A stretch of DNA of 64,000 nt from Cytophagales bacterium. GTDB lineage: Bacteria > Pseudomonadota > Gammaproteobacteria > Burkholderiales > Burkholderiaceae_C. The position numbers and the translations under genes were made by a program. Shown piece after piece: positions 16,742 to 26,817 of this stretch. Each line of letters begins with the position of its first letter. Positions within the stretch are counted from its first letter, which is position 1. Where the stretch lies: NCBI GenBank assembly GCA_030054145.1, contig JASGCK010000003.1, forward strand, positions 1 to 64,000. Reading direction: 5' to 3'. The notes under the pieces are model-generated. The model was not told where the DNA came from. It ran no database searches and worked only from the letters and a program-made list of their open reading frames with translations.

Positions 16742-18499
16742 TTACTTGACGCGCCCCGCTAAAAAAGCGTCCAACTCAGCCACTGCCATTTTGGTCGCTG
16801 CGCTGTCTGTGCGATGCTGATATTCCACCGTGCCCTCTTTCAAACCACGGCTAGAAACGACCACGCGATGCGGCACACCAATGAGCTCCCACTCGGCAAA
16901 CATGATGCCAGGGCGCTCGCCACGGTCATCCAAAATAACGTCCACACCGCGCGCGCGCAGTGCCGCGTAAAGCCCGTCCGCCGTGGCTTTTACGGCAGCG
17001 TCTTTGGCGTAGTCAATGGTACAAATCACCAGCGTAAACGGCGCAATCGCGTCAGGCCAAATGATGCCGCGCTCGTCGTGGTTTTGTTCAATCGCAGCAG
17101 CGGGCAAGCGCGTGATGCCAATGCCGTAGCAGCCCATTTCAAAGAGCTTGGGCTTGCCGTCAATATCCAAAAATTTCGCCTCCATTGCTTTGGAGTATTT
17201 GGTGCCGAGATAAAACACGTGACCGACTTCAATGCCGCGTTCAATCGACAGCACGCCTTTGCCGTCAGGCGATGCGTCGCCAGCAAGCACATTGCGGATA
17301 TCGGCAACCACATCAGGCTCTGGCAAGTCGCGTCCCCAGTTCACGCCCTTGATGTGAAAGTCCACAGCGTTTGCGCCGCAAATCCAATCCGACATGGCAG
17401 CGACTTGGCGATCAGCCACAATTTTCACGGGCTGCGCCATACTCGCCACCAAATCAATCGGCCCTAGATAACCCGGCTTGCAGCCAAAGTGCGAGACGAT
17501 TTCTGGCTCCGTCGCAAACCTAAAGTTAGCCAGCCCATCGATCTTGCCAACCTTGACTTCATTCATGGAGTCGCAGCCGCGAATCAGCAAGAGCCACACT
17601 TGCGTTTTGACAACTGCACCCTCTTTGCTCAGCTCGTCGGTAGCGAGCACGAGCGATTTCACCGTCGTAGCAAGCGGCACATTTAACAGCTCAGCGACTT
17701 GTTCGCACGTGCTGCGACCAGGCGTGGGAAACTTCTCCATTGGCGGATTGCTATTGCTGCAAGCCTTACGGGGCGTGGGCTGTAGGGCTTCTGCCTTTTC
17801 CATATTGGCGGCGTAGTTGCTGTTCTCGCAATACACAATCGCGTCCTCACCCGTGGCAGCAATCACTTGAAACTCTTCGGACAGATCGCCACCAATGGCA
17901 CCGCTGTCCGCAGCTACTGCGCGGTAGCGAAGTCCAAAGCGATCAAAAATTTTGCGATACGCAACAGTCATTTTTTGATAGCTAATTTTTGCGTCATCGA
18001 TGGTGCGGTCAAACGAATACGCATCCTTCATGATGAATTCGCGCCCACGCATCAACCCAAACCGTGGACGGCGTTCGTCGCGGAACTTGGTTTGGATTTG
18101 GTACAGATTTTTGGGGAGTTGCTTATAACTCTTCAACTCTTGCCGCGCAATGTCGGTTACCACTTCCTCGCTAGTAGGTTGCACCACGAAGTTGCGATCA
18201 TGACGATCTTTGATACGCAAAAGCTCCGCTCCCATGTTCTCGAATCGCTCAGTCTCTTGCCATAGCTCGGCGGGTTGAATCACGGGCATGGACAGCTCCA
18301 CCGCACCAGCGGCGTTCATCTCTTCACGCACGATGTGCTCAACCTTGCGAATCACGCGCAGACCCATAGGCATATAGTTGTAAATGCCGCTGCCCACGCG
18401 CTTAATCAGGCCTGCACGCATCATCAATTGATGGCTAACGACTTCCGCATCGGCGGGTGCTTCTTTTAAAGTGGTAATGAGGAATTGAGATGCTTTCAT
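16742..18499 (-). CDS. proS: Prolyl-tRNA synthetase
   Basis: 585 residues from the ATG at 18499 ([19 protein letters not shown]), the usual start of bacterial ProRS. Class II motif 1 lies around [16 protein letters not shown], motif 2 around [19 protein letters not shown], and motif 3 around [16 protein letters not shown]. The central editing (INS) domain with the [12 protein letters not shown] region is present. It charges tRNA-Pro. Divergent from rppH, with 70 bp between starts. Confidence 0.97.
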   Translation of the reverse strand: MKASQFLITTLKEAPADAEVVSHQLMMRAGLIKRVGSGIYNYMPMGLRVIRKVEHIVREEMNAAGAVELSMPVIQPAELWQETERFENMGAELLRIKDRHDRNFVVQPTSEEVVTDIARQELKSYKQLPKNLYQIQTKFRDERRPRFGLMRGREFIMKDAYSFDRTIDDAKISYQKMTVAYRKIFDRFGLRYRAVAADSGAIGGDLSEEFQVIAATGEDAIVYCENSNYAANMEKAEALQPTPRKACSNSNPPMEKFPTPGRSTCEQVAELLNVPLATTVKSLVLATDELSKEGAVVKTQVWLLLIRGCDSMNEVKVGKIDGLANFRFATEPEIVSHFGCKPGYLGPIDLVASMAQPVKIVADRQVAAMSDWICGANAVDFHIKGVNWGRDLPEPDVVADIRNVLAGDASPDGKGVLSIERGIEVGHVFYLGTKYSKAMEAKFLDIDGKPKLFEMGCYGIGITRLPAAAIEQNHDERGIIWPDAIAPFTLVICTIDYAKDAAVKATADGLYAALRARGVDVILDDRGERPGIMFAEWELIGVPHRVVVSSRGLKEGTVEYQHRTDSAATKMAVAELDAFLAGRVK

Positions 18500-18569
18500 A
18501 GGGCTTTCTGACCAGGCAAACTTACGTGATAATTGAACTAACTTTTGTAACAATTTTGAGGTTTTGATT

Positions 18570-19091
18570 ATGCTAGACCGTGAGGGCTTTCGCCCCAATG
18601 TCGGCATTATTTTGGTGAACCAGAAGAATCAGGTTTTTTGGGGTAAACGTATACGCACGCATAGTTGGCAGTTTCCGCAAGGCGGTATTGACAAGGGTGA
18701 AACACCCGAGCAAGCGATGTATCGAGAGTTGCACGAAGAAGTAGGCCTTGAGCCCGCGCACGTGCAGATACTCGCCCGAACCCGAGACTGGTTGCGCTAT
18801 GTAGTGCCCGATCACTTTATGCGCCGCGAGTCGCGCGGCTTTTATCAAGGGCAAAAACAGATTTGGTTTTTGCTGCAACTAACCGCGCTAGACAACGCGG
18901 TCAATCTACGCGCAACCAATCATCCCGAGTTCGACGCATGGCGCTGGAATGATTATTGGGTTCCGCTAGAGGATGTCGTGGAGTTCAAGCGCGGCGTGTA
19001 CGAGATGGCGCTGATCGAGCTACACCGCTATTTGCCGCGCCAGTCATACCGAGGCAATTATTTGCGCGGTATGGTGAATGATCAGCGGTGA
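18570..19091 (+). CDS. rppH: RNA pyrophosphohydrolase RppH
   Basis: 173 residues from the ATG at 18570 ([10 protein letters not shown]). The Nudix box starts at Gly38 ([13 protein letters not shown], then RELHEEVGL), with the metal-binding Glu residues intact. RppH removes pyrophosphate from mRNA 5' ends and starts their decay. The C-terminus ends RGMVNDQR. That end lies inside a 20-bp direct repeat whose second copy (19743-19762) again encodes VVNDQR and a stop beyond the toxin-antitoxin cassette, suggesting the cassette went in at the 3' end of this gene. Some Burkholderiales homologues are longer, so the tail may have been shortened. Confidence 0.95.
   Translation: MLDREGFRPNVGIILVNQKNQVFWGKRIRTHSWQFPQGGIDKGETPEQAMYRELHEEVGLEPAHVQILARTRDWLRYVVPDHFMRRESRGFYQGQKQIWFLLQLTALDNAVNLRATNHPEFDAWRWNDYWVPLEDVVEFKRGVYEMALIELHRYLPRQSYRGNYLRGMVNDQR
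19072..19091. repeat. 20-bp direct repeat, left copy (rppH 3' end)
   Basis: TGGTGAATGATCAGCGGTGA is identical to 19743-19762. It holds the last codons and stop of rppH and also the stop codon of the convergent antitoxin gene. The two copies exactly bracket the toxin-antitoxin pair, as an attachment site or target duplication would. Confidence 0.85.
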
Positions 19092-19408
19092 GCCGCTGCG
19101 TGGGGAATAGGAAATGAGCCAACCACTTCAGCGCGAAGCCTCATGCCAAGCGCCTTGCAAACACGCGATACGGTTTCATAACGCGGCTGTGCATCAGGTT
19201 TGAGCGCTTTATATAAGGACTCACGCCCAATACCAGAGGCTTTCGCAATTTGCGTCATGCCTTTGGCTCTGGCAATGTTGCCAAGTGCATCAGCAAGCAA
19301 GCTGGGATTGTCTTCCTCCATGATGCTATTGAGGTAGATGGCGATAGCCTCATCGTCATCTAGATACTCTGCAATGTCAAAAGGACGGGTTTTTATTTTC
19401 GTGCTCAT
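19082..19408 (-). CDS. Antitoxin of a RelE/HigB-type module, HTH family
   Basis: 108 residues. The N-terminal part ([18 protein letters not shown]) and the XRE-like helix-turn-helix (about 40-95, [20 protein letters not shown]) match the addiction-module antidote family linked to HI1420-type antitoxins. It would bind and neutralise the toxin and repress the operon. The ATG overlaps the toxin stop by 4 bases. Its 3' end overlaps the rppH 3' end by 10 bp in convergent orientation. Confidence 0.88.
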   Translation of the reverse strand: MSTKIKTRPFDIAEYLDDDEAIAIYLNSIMEEDNPSLLADALGNIARAKGMTQIAKASGIGRESLYKALKPDAQPRYETVSRVCKALGMRLRAEVVGSFPIPHAAAHR

Positions 19409-19698
19409 TTTCGTAGCTCCTTTGCTGTCTGAATTGCCAATGTGATGTCCTTAGCCTGGGTTGATTTGTCGCCAGCCCCTAAAGCGACAACCAATACCGT
19501 ATCCATTTGCGTGACGTAGAGGCGGTAGCCCGCACCAAAGTGTTCACGTAGTTCGAGCACCTGTTCGCCTACCGATTTGAAATCGCCCCAAAGACCTTTG
19601 CTTAATTTGTCTAGTCGAGTCACTAAACGCAATCGAACTAGCTTGTCTTGCTTGGCAAGCCATGTGTCAAATCGGTCGGTGGTTTCAATCTTAAACAT
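19405..19698 (-). CDS. Toxin of a RelE/HigB-type module
   Basis: 97 residues from the ATG at 19698 (MFKIETTDRFDTWLAKQDK). The RelE/ParE fold is seen in VRLRLVTRLDKLSKG, GDFKSVGEQVLELREHFGAGYRLYV and the final KDITLAIQTAKEL strand-helix. It matches the HI1419-type killer proteins, probable ribosome-dependent mRNA endonucleases. Toxin-first order is typical of this family. The cassette lies between rppH and serB, flanked by 20-bp direct repeats, and looks like an insertion. Confidence 0.88.
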   Translation of the reverse strand: MFKIETTDRFDTWLAKQDKLVRLRLVTRLDKLSKGLWGDFKSVGEQVLELREHFGAGYRLYVTQMDTVLVVALGAGDKSTQAKDITLAIQTAKELRK

Positions 19699-19742
19699 GA
19701 GTCGATTGTATTTGATGGAATACACTTACGCCCGATCCGCAG

Positions 19743-19762
19743 TGGTGAATGATCAGCGGTGA
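19743..19762. repeat. 20-bp direct repeat, right copy
   Basis: The second copy of the sequence at 19072-19091, directly upstream of the toxin gene. The bases just before it, GATCCGCAGTGGTGAATG (19734-19751), also match 18 bases at 20717-20734 inside the sulfurtransferase gene. The remaining gap to serB (19763-19882) shows no gene. Confidence 0.85.
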
Positions 19763-19882
19763 CTAAATGAATTCGGTTCGCACAAACAACTTGCCATCGG
19801 GAGTCTGTGTTGCTACAGAGGTCACGCCCTAGGGCTTGCGGCTGACGATCCGTGAGGTGGTGGCGGCGTTTCGGGCTCAAAG

Positions 19883-20554
19883 CTAGCTCATCAAGGTTGA
19901 CGAAAAATGCCTCAGTAACTCATCCATCCCGCCCTCATTAATCTGAATCATGGCTTGTTGGCGCACCTTGGGTTTGGCGTGATACGCGACCGATAGCCCC
20001 GCGACTGACATCATTGGCAGGTCGTTTGCGCCGTCGCCTACTGCGATGAGCTGATGGGGCTGCAAGCCAAGCTGCTTGGCGGTTTCTAGCAACATTTTCT
20101 TTTTCTCTTCGCCATCCACGATATCGCCCCACGTTTGCTGAATCACGCGCCCTGTGAGCAAGCCGTCCTCAATCTCTAAGACGTTGGCGCGCGCATAGTC
20201 AAAGCCTAGTCTTTTGACCACGCGGTCGCTAAAAAAGGTGAAGCCGCCCGATACCAAAAGCAGTTTGATGCCCGCAGCTTTGAACGCTGTTATTGTTTTT
20301 TCTACGCCAGGATTGATGTGCAAGCGCTTGGCATAAACGTCTTCTAGCGCAGAGGCGGGCACGCCTTTGAGTAGCTCCAAGCGGCGGCGCAGGCTGTCTT
20401 TGAAGTTGGTTAGCTCGCCGCGCATGGCGGCTTCGGTTATGGCGGCGACTTCGGCTTTTCGTCCCGCTGCGTCAGCGATCTCGTCGATGCATTCGATGTT
20501 GATGAGGGTCGAGTCCATATCGAACGCGGCGAGTTTGAAGTCTGTGAGTTGCAT
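19883..20554 (-). CDS. serB: Phosphoserine phosphatase
   Basis: 223 residues from the ATG at 20554 (MQLTDFKLAAFDMDSTL). A HAD-family phosphatase: nucleophile Asp12 and acid Asp14 in DMDST, Ser in LLVSGGF, and Mg-binding GDGANDLPMM near the C-terminus. The specificity block ECIDEIADAAG fits phosphoserine. It makes L-serine from phosphoserine in the cytoplasm. It lacks an N-terminal ACT domain. It lies 35 bp downstream of the sulfurtransferase on the same strand. Confidence 0.94.
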   Translation of the reverse strand: MQLTDFKLAAFDMDSTLINIECIDEIADAAGRKAEVAAITEAAMRGELTNFKDSLRRRLELLKGVPASALEDVYAKRLHINPGVEKTITAFKAAGIKLLLVSGGFTFFSDRVVKRLGFDYARANVLEIEDGLLTGRVIQQTWGDIVDGEEKKKMLLETAKQLGLQPHQLIAVGDGANDLPMMSVAGLSVAYHAKPKVRQQAMIQINEGGMDELLRHFSSTLMS

Positions 20555-20589
20555 AGGGAGCTTGTTTGATCGCGGCCAGTTTTCGGTTG

Positions 20590-21534
20590 TTAATGTGATT
20601 GCGCCACAGGACGCGCAGGATCGGAGCACCAATCGCTCCAGCTGCCAGCGTACAGCGTGGTCAGGCCAAGGCCTGCGATGGCCATTGCCAGCACATTGGG
20701 CAGGGCGCTGACGCCTGATCCGCAGTGGTGAATGGTTGCGGCGGGGTCTCGTCCTGCTAGTAGTGCGCCGAATTCTGTGCGCAATTGCGCGGGTGATTTG
20801 AAGCGTCCGTCGGCTGCAAAATTTTGCGTAAACGGGCGGTTGAGGGCTGATGGAATATGTCCTGCAACAGGATCAAGCGGCTCGACCTCGCCGTTAAATC
20901 GCGGCGTGGCTCGGGCGTCCACAATTGCCGTTTGCGCGGAGCCTATTTGGGCTGCAACCAGTGCTGCGTCCACCAAGGCAACCTTTGGCAGGCCAATCTG
21001 GTATTGGCTTGCGGGCATGGATGGCTCGAAGCCCTTGCCTATCTTGGCCTGCGAGGCAATGTAGGTTTGAAAGCCGCCATCAAGCACCGCCGCGCGTTCA
21101 TGCCCCAGCCATTGAAGCATCCACCACAAACGCCCTGCAATCATGGTGTTGTTGCGGTCATAAACGACGGCTTGCATTGCGTTCGTAAAGCCGATGCTAG
21201 ATAGCCACGCAGCAAATTGTTCGCGCGAAGGCAGGGGATGCCTGCCGCCAGATGCCGCTTGCGTTCGCACGGCGCTTGTCGAAGTGCTTGGGGCAGCGGC
21301 TTCGACAGGCTCAGCCCGAACGGGGGGGTGGCTTTGGACGGGTTGATGGCTTAGGTTTTTATCCAAGTTTGCGTACACCGCGCCCGCGATGTGTGCGTCT
21401 AAATAAGCGGCGTAGCCTGCCTCTGGTTTGGCTAAATCAAAGCTGCAATCAAAAATCATCAAGGCTTGCTGCGATGCTTGCAGTGCTTGTAACTCTTGAA
21501 CAGAAATGAGGGTGTTGAAGTTGGCTGTGCTCAT
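20590..21534 (-). CDS. sseA: Sulfurtransferase (rhodanese / 3-mercaptopyruvate type) with REP insertion
   Basis: 314 residues with two rhodanese domains. The N-terminal one lacks the cysteine (YDRNNTMIAGR); the C-terminal one carries Cys271 in HHCGSGVSA, a loop of the 3-mercaptopyruvate sulfurtransferase type. It transfers sulfur to thiophilic acceptors. Odd: residues about 70-91 (PVRAEPVEAAAP...) are encoded by a REP pair at 21262-21325 in frame, lengthening a surface loop before the conserved GRHPLP. The flanking sequence is normal, so the enzyme is probably still active. Confidence 0.88.
   Translation of the reverse strand: MSTANFNTLISVQELQALQASQQALMIFDCSFDLAKPEAGYAAYLDAHIAGAVYANLDKNLSHQPVQSHPPVRAEPVEAAAPSTSTSAVRTQAASGGRHPLPSREQFAAWLSSIGFTNAMQAVVYDRNNTMIAGRLWWMLQWLGHERAAVLDGGFQTYIASQAKIGKGFEPSMPASQYQIGLPKVALVDAALVAAQIGSAQTAIVDARATPRFNGEVEPLDPVAGHIPSALNRPFTQNFAADGRFKSPAQLRTEFGALLAGRDPAATIHHCGSGVSALPNVLAMAIAGLGLTTLYAGSWSDWCSDPARPVAQSH
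21262..21325. repeat. REP pair (family A) inside the sulfurtransferase gene
   Basis: Two inverted REP units, CGTTCGCACGGCGCTTGTC continuing into GAAG, then CTTCGACAGGCTCAGCCCG continuing into AACGG, separated by a short GC-rich loop. The same element occurs at 29973-30001, 43402-43428 and 45641-45713. Here it keeps the reading frame and encodes the telltale VRAEPVEA peptide. Confidence 0.85.
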
Positions 21535-21536
21535 GC

Positions 21537-22469
21537 TTAAAACTCCTCGGCTGGTGTGGGGGTGTTGGATTTGTTGTGGGCGGGAATGGTTTTACTGCGC
21601 AGTATGGCGGCAGTGATGCCGCAAATAATAATGAGCGCCATCCCCAGCCATGCGGTGGGCGGTAGCGGATCGCCAAAAATAAAGAGTCCATACAGCGCCG
21701 CATAAACAATGCCCATGTATTGCAAGTTGGCAACCAAGAGTGTTGCGCCGCTGCCATAGGCTTTGGTCATGCAAACTTGACCAATCGAGGCGAGCACACC
21801 AATGCACACGAGCCATAACACGCCATGTGTCTCGGGGGCAGGCCAAGCCGACACGCCTGTGATGGCCATGCTCAACAAGCCTGCCAATAGGGTTCCTACG
21901 GCGAAATAAAACACGATGCGAATTTCGGATTCACCAGCGCGGGCAAGCTTGCTGACTTGCATATACGCCACGGCCGCCACGATGCCAGATAGCAGCCCTA
22001 CAACGCCCGCCAGCTCTTGCCCATGTTCAAACTCAGGGCGCAAAATGAAGACCACGCCTGCAAATCCAATGAGCACCGTGGTGACCAAGGCGGATTGCAA
22101 ACCATGCTGCGCGGCATTTGATTTATTTTTGCCGCGCCACAGTGCTCCGCCGACCAAAAAAGTCGCGAGCCACACGCTACTCATGTAGTTCAGCGTGATG
22201 GCTGTGGCAACGTGCAAGTGGGCGATGGCGTAAAACCACGCACAGAGCGAGACAACGCCCAATCCGCTGCGCAGTACATGCATCTTCGGTACGCTGGTTT
22301 TAAGTGATACGCCCGCTATTTTTGCCCACAGCGCCATGCATATCGCGCCAATGACGCCGCGATAAAACACCATTTCACCGCTGGTAAAAAATGCCGACCC
22401 CAATTTGACGCACACGCCCATAGTGGCAAAAGCAAACGATGCCACCAGCATCCAAAAGGCGGGTTTCAA
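21537..22469 (-). CDS. EamA/DMT family transporter
   Basis: 310 residues if translation begins at the TTG at 22469, which overlaps the Rieske gene stop by 4 bases; an ATG at 22451 is the alternative. Ten predicted membrane helices in two EamA repeats; the first starts FAFATMGVCVKLGS and the second is around GVLASIGQVCMTKAY. The family exports or takes up small metabolites; the substrate is not readable. It is coupled to the Rieske gene and lies 2 bp upstream of the sulfurtransferase gene. Confidence 0.87.
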   Translation of the reverse strand: MKPAFWMLVASFAFATMGVCVKLGSAFFTSGEMVFYRGVIGAICMALWAKIAGVSLKTSVPKMHVLRSGLGVVSLCAWFYAIAHLHVATAITLNYMSSVWLATFLVGGALWRGKNKSNAAQHGLQSALVTTVLIGFAGVVFILRPEFEHGQELAGVVGLLSGIVAAVAYMQVSKLARAGESEIRIVFYFAVGTLLAGLLSMAITGVSAWPAPETHGVLWLVCIGVLASIGQVCMTKAYGSGATLLVANLQYMGIVYAALYGLFIFGDPLPPTAWLGMALIIICGITAAILRSKTIPAHNKSNTPTPAEEF

Positions 22470-23593
22470 AATAATTCCGCACCCATTTCGCGCCGATACC
22501 ACTCATGGAAATGCTGCATCCCGTCCTCCATCGGGCTTTGATAGGGGCCGACTTCGTTGTCGCCGCGCAGCATGAGCGCTTTGCGTCCTGCGTCCATGCG
22601 TAGCGCGATTTCGTCGTCTTCGACGCAGGTCTCAAGGTACGCGGCTTGCTGGGCCGCAATGAACTCAGGCTCAAACGCGGCAATTTCTTCGGGGTAGAAA
22701 AACTCGACGATGTTGGTCGTGTGCTCGGGGCTTTTGGGGTAGAGCGTGCTGACTACCAGCACGTGCGGATACCACTCGACCATGACGTTGGGGTAGTAGG
22801 TCAGCCAAATCGCGCCATGTTTGGGCATCTTGCCGCCTGTGTACTTCATCACGGCTTCGTGCCAGCGCTGATAAACAGGCGAACCTGCGCTGCCCAGATG
22901 GCTATTCACGCCGACGGTTTGCACTGAATAGCGCTCGCTAAACTCCCAGCGCAAATCGTCGCAAGTGACGAATTGACCCAGGCCTGGGTGGAACGGTTCG
23001 ACGTGGTAATCCTCTAGGTAGACCTCGATAAAGCTTTTCCAGTTGTAGGCGCATTCATGGACGTGCGCTTTATGAAAGGTGTAGCCCGTGAAATCAAGGT
23101 CGGCTAGGCAACTCAGTCCTGCTAAATCGGTATGCGCGTAGCGCGTGGGATGCTGCGCCGCCTTGCTTGGCAGGGCGTTTTCAAACAGTAAGCCATTCCA
23201 GTTGTGCAAGCCATAGCGGTTCAGGCTCAGGCAAGGATCAACATCAAAATGCGGCGCTGCCAACAGCTCGCCATGTGCGCTGTACGTCCAGCGATGTAGC
23301 GGACAGACGATGCGCTCGCCCGTATGTCCTTGTCCCGTTTTGGATTGCAGCAAAATCGCTTGCCGATGGCGGCATACGTTGGAGATGAGTTCAATACCGT
23401 TTGCCGTATGGACTAAGGCGCGGCCAGCGTTTTCTTGCGGTAGGGTGTAGAAGTCGCCCACTTCGGGCGCGGACAGGCTGTGCCCAATGTAGCGGGGATT
23501 TTGCGCGAATAAAAGCGCCTGCTCTTTAGCAAAGAGAGCGGGGTCAAAGTACGCCGTGACGGGCAGTTGGGAGGAAACTTCTGGGAATGGCAT
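22466..23593 (-). CDS. Rieske non-haem iron oxygenase, alpha-subunit type
   Basis: 375 residues from the ATG at 23593. The Rieske 2Fe-2S ligands are Cys74, His76, Cys97 and His100 (CRHR and CPLH). The mononuclear iron site is in EDYHVEPFHPGL (His197, His202). This is the fold of ring-hydroxylating and demethylating oxygenases. No reductase or beta subunit is adjacent, and the substrate is unknown. The 5' end is head to head with xseB: the two ATGs are 38 bp apart. This placement beside xseB-ispA-dxs is seen in many Comamonadaceae. Confidence 0.88.
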   Translation of the reverse strand: MPFPEVSSQLPVTAYFDPALFAKEQALLFAQNPRYIGHSLSAPEVGDFYTLPQENAGRALVHTANGIELISNVCRHRQAILLQSKTGQGHTGERIVCPLHRWTYSAHGELLAAPHFDVDPCLSLNRYGLHNWNGLLFENALPSKAAQHPTRYAHTDLAGLSCLADLDFTGYTFHKAHVHECAYNWKSFIEVYLEDYHVEPFHPGLGQFVTCDDLRWEFSERYSVQTVGVNSHLGSAGSPVYQRWHEAVMKYTGGKMPKHGAIWLTYYPNVMVEWYPHVLVVSTLYPKSPEHTTNIVEFFYPEEIAAFEPEFIAAQQAAYLETCVEDDEIALRMDAGRKALMLRGDNEVGPYQSPMEDGMQHFHEWYRREMGAELF

Positions 23594-23631
23594 CGAGCCG
23601 TTGATTTTAGCCTGTCCCCTAAAATGGAGGG

Positions 23632-23871
23632 ATGCCCAAGAAAATCCCTGAGACCGCAGACACCCCTGCGAATTACGAAGCCGCCGCACAAGAGCTGGAG
23701 GCGCTGGTGCGTCAAATGGAGGCCGCGCAGCTGCCACTTGATCAATTGCTAGCGAGCTATCAGCGCGGTGCGTTTTTACTCCACTATTGCCAAGCCAAGC
23801 TACAAGCTTTAGAGCAGCAAGTCAGCAGCATCGACAACGGGCAACTCAAACCTTGGCTCAATCCATCATGA
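23632..23871 (+). CDS. xseB: Exodeoxyribonuclease VII small subunit
   Basis: 79 residues, helical. The core NYEAAAQELEALVRQMEAAQLPLDQLLASYQRG is described here by landmarks: YEAAAQELEALV, then LPLDQLLASY. This is the XseB signature. It binds the large subunit XseA to form the single-strand exonuclease. The stop overlaps the ispA start (ATGA), so the two are translationally coupled. Confidence 0.95.
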   Translation: MPKKIPETADTPANYEAAAQELEALVRQMEAAQLPLDQLLASYQRGAFLLHYCQAKLQALEQQVSSIDNGQLKPWLNPS

Positions 23872-24779
23872 CCTTTGATTTTGATGCGTGGCGTGCCGCT
23901 AAGCTTGCACGGGTTGAGGCGGCGCTCGATGGATTCATCGCTGCACAGTCGCCTGCCGATTTGGGCTTGGTGATGCGCTATGGCGTTTTAAACGGTGGCA
24001 AACGCTTGCGTGCTTTGCTGGTGTTGGCAGCCAGTGAAGCCACAGGCGGCAACGCGGACGCGGCCATGAGGGCGGCGTGCGCTGTGGAGATGATTCACGC
24101 CTACTCGCTGATCCACGACGATATGCCGTGTATGGATAACGATGTGCTCAGGCGCGGCAAGCCTACGGTTCACGTGGCGTATGGCGAGGCACAGGCGCTC
24201 TTGGCGGGCGATGCCCTGCAAGCCTTGGCGTTTGAAGTGTTAACTCCCGACGAGGGGGTGATGTCAGCATCCGTGCAAGCTACGCTATGCCGCCAACTGG
24301 CGCGTGCTTCGGGTGTGGGCGGTATGGCGGGCGGGCAAGCTATTGATTTAGCTAGTGTGAGCAAAACCTTGACCGAAGCGCAGCTGAGGCGGATGCATGA
24401 GCTTAAAACGGGCGCACTACTGAAAGCCTCGGTGGAGATGGGCGCGGCTTGCGGGGTATTAGATGGCACTCGTGCAAGCCACGGCGCACTTGGCTTGCGG
24501 GCTCATTTAGCCGCTTACGGTGCGGCCGTGGGATTAGCGTTTCAAGTGGTGGACGATATGCTGGATGTGATCGCAGACGCTGCGCTACTGGGTAAAACTG
24601 CTGGTAAAGATGCCGCACACAATAAGCCCACATACGTTGCACTGATGGGACTGGATGCGGCAGAGACATACGCGGAAAAGTTACTTGCGCAGGCCTTGAC
24701 TGCGCTGGACGCCTGTGCGCTGCCAAACGACGCTGCACTGCGCGAATTGGCCATTCGGTTAGTCAAGCGACAATCCTAG
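23868..24779 (+). CDS. ispA: Farnesyl/geranyl diphosphate synthase
   Basis: 303 residues from the ATG at 23868. A trans-prenyltransferase that condenses isopentenyl diphosphate with allylic diphosphates. The first Asp-rich motif is DDMPCMDND starting at Asp84, and the second is [17 protein letters not shown] and GQAIDL are also typical. It supplies farnesyl diphosphate for quinones and undecaprenyl carriers. It lies between xseB and dxs, the usual isoprenoid operon. Confidence 0.95.
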   Translation: MTFDFDAWRAAKLARVEAALDGFIAAQSPADLGLVMRYGVLNGGKRLRALLVLAASEATGGNADAAMRAACAVEMIHAYSLIHDDMPCMDNDVLRRGKPTVHVAYGEAQALLAGDALQALAFEVLTPDEGVMSASVQATLCRQLARASGVGGMAGGQAIDLASVSKTLTEAQLRRMHELKTGALLKASVEMGAACGVLDGTRASHGALGLRAHLAAYGAAVGLAFQVVDDMLDVIADAALLGKTAGKDAAHNKPTYVALMGLDAAETYAEKLLAQALTALDACALPNDAALRELAIRLVKRQS

Positions 24780-24825
24780 AGCTAGAGACAAAACAATACC
24801 CACATCCATTAGCGACATTAGCGAC

Positions 24826-26739
24826 ATGAGCGAGTTACTCCACACCATTCAAGGCCCAGCCGATTTACGCAAGCTCTCCAGATCAGAACTACAAACTTTG
24901 GCGGATGAGCTGCGCGAGTTTGTGGTGCAAAGCGTCTCGAAAACGGGCGGACATTTAAGTTCCAATTTGGGCACGGTGGAGTTGACGGTGGCACTGCACA
25001 AGGTGTTCAACACACCCACGGATCGCATCGTGTGGGACGTTGGACACCAGACTTATCCGCACAAAATTTTGACGGGGCGCAAGAGCCGTATGTCTACGCT
25101 GCGGCAGTTGGGCGGCTTGTCGGGCTTTCCGCAGCGAGCCGAGAGCGAATATGACGCATTTGGCACGGCGCATTCCAGCACGTCGATCTCGGCGGCGCTT
25201 GGCATGGCTGTCGCGGCTAAATTGCACGCCAAACAAACAGGGGGCGAAGAGCCGTTTTCCATTGCCGTCATCGGTGACGGCGCGATGAGTGCGGGACAAG
25301 CCTTTGAAGCGCTGAACAACGCGGGGGTGGAGATGTGCCGTTTGATTGTCATTTTGAATGACAACGACATGAGTATTAGCCCTGCCGTGGGCGCACTCAA
25401 CCGTTATTTGGCGCAGCTCATGAGTGGCAAGTTTTATTCCGCAGCCAAGCACGTGGGCAAGAGCGTTTTGCAAGTTGCGCCGCCATTGTTTGCGGCGGCC
25501 AAACGGTTTGAGAAACAAATGAAAGGGATGGTGGTTCCTGCTAATTTATTTGAAAATTTTGGTCTTAACTACATTGGCCCGATTGATGGACATGACCTTG
25601 ACTCGCTCATCCCCACACTGGAGAACATCAAGCAGCTTTCGGCATCAGGCGCTGGCCCGCAGTTTTTGCACGTTGTGACGAAAAAAGGACAGGGCTACAA
25701 ATTGGCAGAAGTTGATCCCGTGGCGTATCACGGGCCTGGCAAATTTGATCCTGCGCAAGGCTTGCAACAATCGGTATCGTCCGCAAAGCCCACGTTTACC
25801 AGCGTTTTTGGGCAATGGCTGTGTGATATGGCGGCAAAGGATGAGCGCTTGATTGGCATCACACCAGCCATGCGCGAGGGCTCAGGGCTGGTGGCGTTTG
25901 AGCGCCAATTCCCTGATCGTTATTTTGATGTTGGCATTGCCGAGCAGCACGCGGTGACCTTTGCGGCGGGCTTGGCCTGCGAGGGTTTTAAACCTGTTGT
26001 GGCCATTTATTCAACCTTTTTGCAGCGTGCTTATGACCAATTGATTCACGACGTAGCGATTCAAAATCTGCCCGTGGTCTTTGCGCTAGACCGCGCGGGC
26101 ATTGTGGGTGCGGACGGCGCAACGCACTGCGGTGCTTATGACATTGCGTTTTTGCGCTGCATACCGAATGTCAGTGTGGCCTGTCCTGCCGACGAGGCGG
26201 AGGCTAGGGGGTTGCTCAGCACGGCGTTTGCACAAAGTCATCCTGTGGCCGTGCGGTATCCAAGAGGCGGCGGCGTGGGCGTTGCCATTCCAGAGCATTT
26301 AGATGCCTTGCCGTTTGGGCGGGGCCAGGTGCGGCGGATGTCGCAAGTGCCAATGGGGGCAGAAGGCGCGGGTCAACGAATCGCTATGGTGTGTTTTGGC
26401 ACACTGCTTTATCCAGCACTTGAGGCAGCTGCGGCAGTCGATGCTAGCGTGGTCAATATGCGCTGGGCCAAGCCGCTGGATGAAGCGCTGCTGCTTGAGA
26501 TCGCTCAAACGCACGATGCGCTGGTCACGATTGAAGATGGTGCCGCGCATGGCGGCGCGGGCAGTGCCGTGGCTGAGTTTTTGGCGCAATCAAATATCAC
26601 GAAACCACTGCTCATTTTGGGCTTGCCGGATACGTTTATTGAGCATGGCGATCCTGCGGTTTTGATGGCGCTGCAGGGCTTGGATGCCAAGGGTCTGTCC
26701 GCGTCTGTGCAGAAGTTCAAAAATAGCATGACTCAATAA
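24826..26739 (+). CDS. dxs: 1-deoxy-D-xylulose-5-phosphate synthase
   Basis: 637 residues, full length. A thiamine diphosphate enzyme joining pyruvate and glyceraldehyde 3-phosphate, the first step of the non-mevalonate isoprenoid route. The TPP/Mg motif is [18 protein letters not shown]...[14 protein letters not shown] and [12 protein letters not shown] come early, and the transketolase pyrimidine-binding part has [17 protein letters not shown]. It follows ispA by 46 bp in the same operon. Confidence 0.97.
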   Translation: MSELLHTIQGPADLRKLSRSELQTLADELREFVVQSVSKTGGHLSSNLGTVELTVALHKVFNTPTDRIVWDVGHQTYPHKILTGRKSRMSTLRQLGGLSGFPQRAESEYDAFGTAHSSTSISAALGMAVAAKLHAKQTGGEEPFSIAVIGDGAMSAGQAFEALNNAGVEMCRLIVILNDNDMSISPAVGALNRYLAQLMSGKFYSAAKHVGKSVLQVAPPLFAAAKRFEKQMKGMVVPANLFENFGLNYIGPIDGHDLDSLIPTLENIKQLSASGAGPQFLHVVTKKGQGYKLAEVDPVAYHGPGKFDPAQGLQQSVSSAKPTFTSVFGQWLCDMAAKDERLIGITPAMREGSGLVAFERQFPDRYFDVGIAEQHAVTFAAGLACEGFKPVVAIYSTFLQRAYDQLIHDVAIQNLPVVFALDRAGIVGADGATHCGAYDIAFLRCIPNVSVACPADEAEARGLLSTAFAQSHPVAVRYPRGGGVGVAIPEHLDALPFGRGQVRRMSQVPMGAEGAGQRIAMVCFGTLLYPALEAAAAVDASVVNMRWAKPLDEALLLEIAQTHDALVTIEDGAAHGGAGSAVAEFLAQSNITKPLLILGLPDTFIEHGDPAVLMALQGLDAKGLSASVQKFKNSMTQ

Positions 26740-26817
26740 AATTAACGGGAAAACCCCCATGCAAATAGTGCTTTGCTTCATTAGAATTCAATCTTCTTTT
26801 TATTTGGAGTTTTAATC

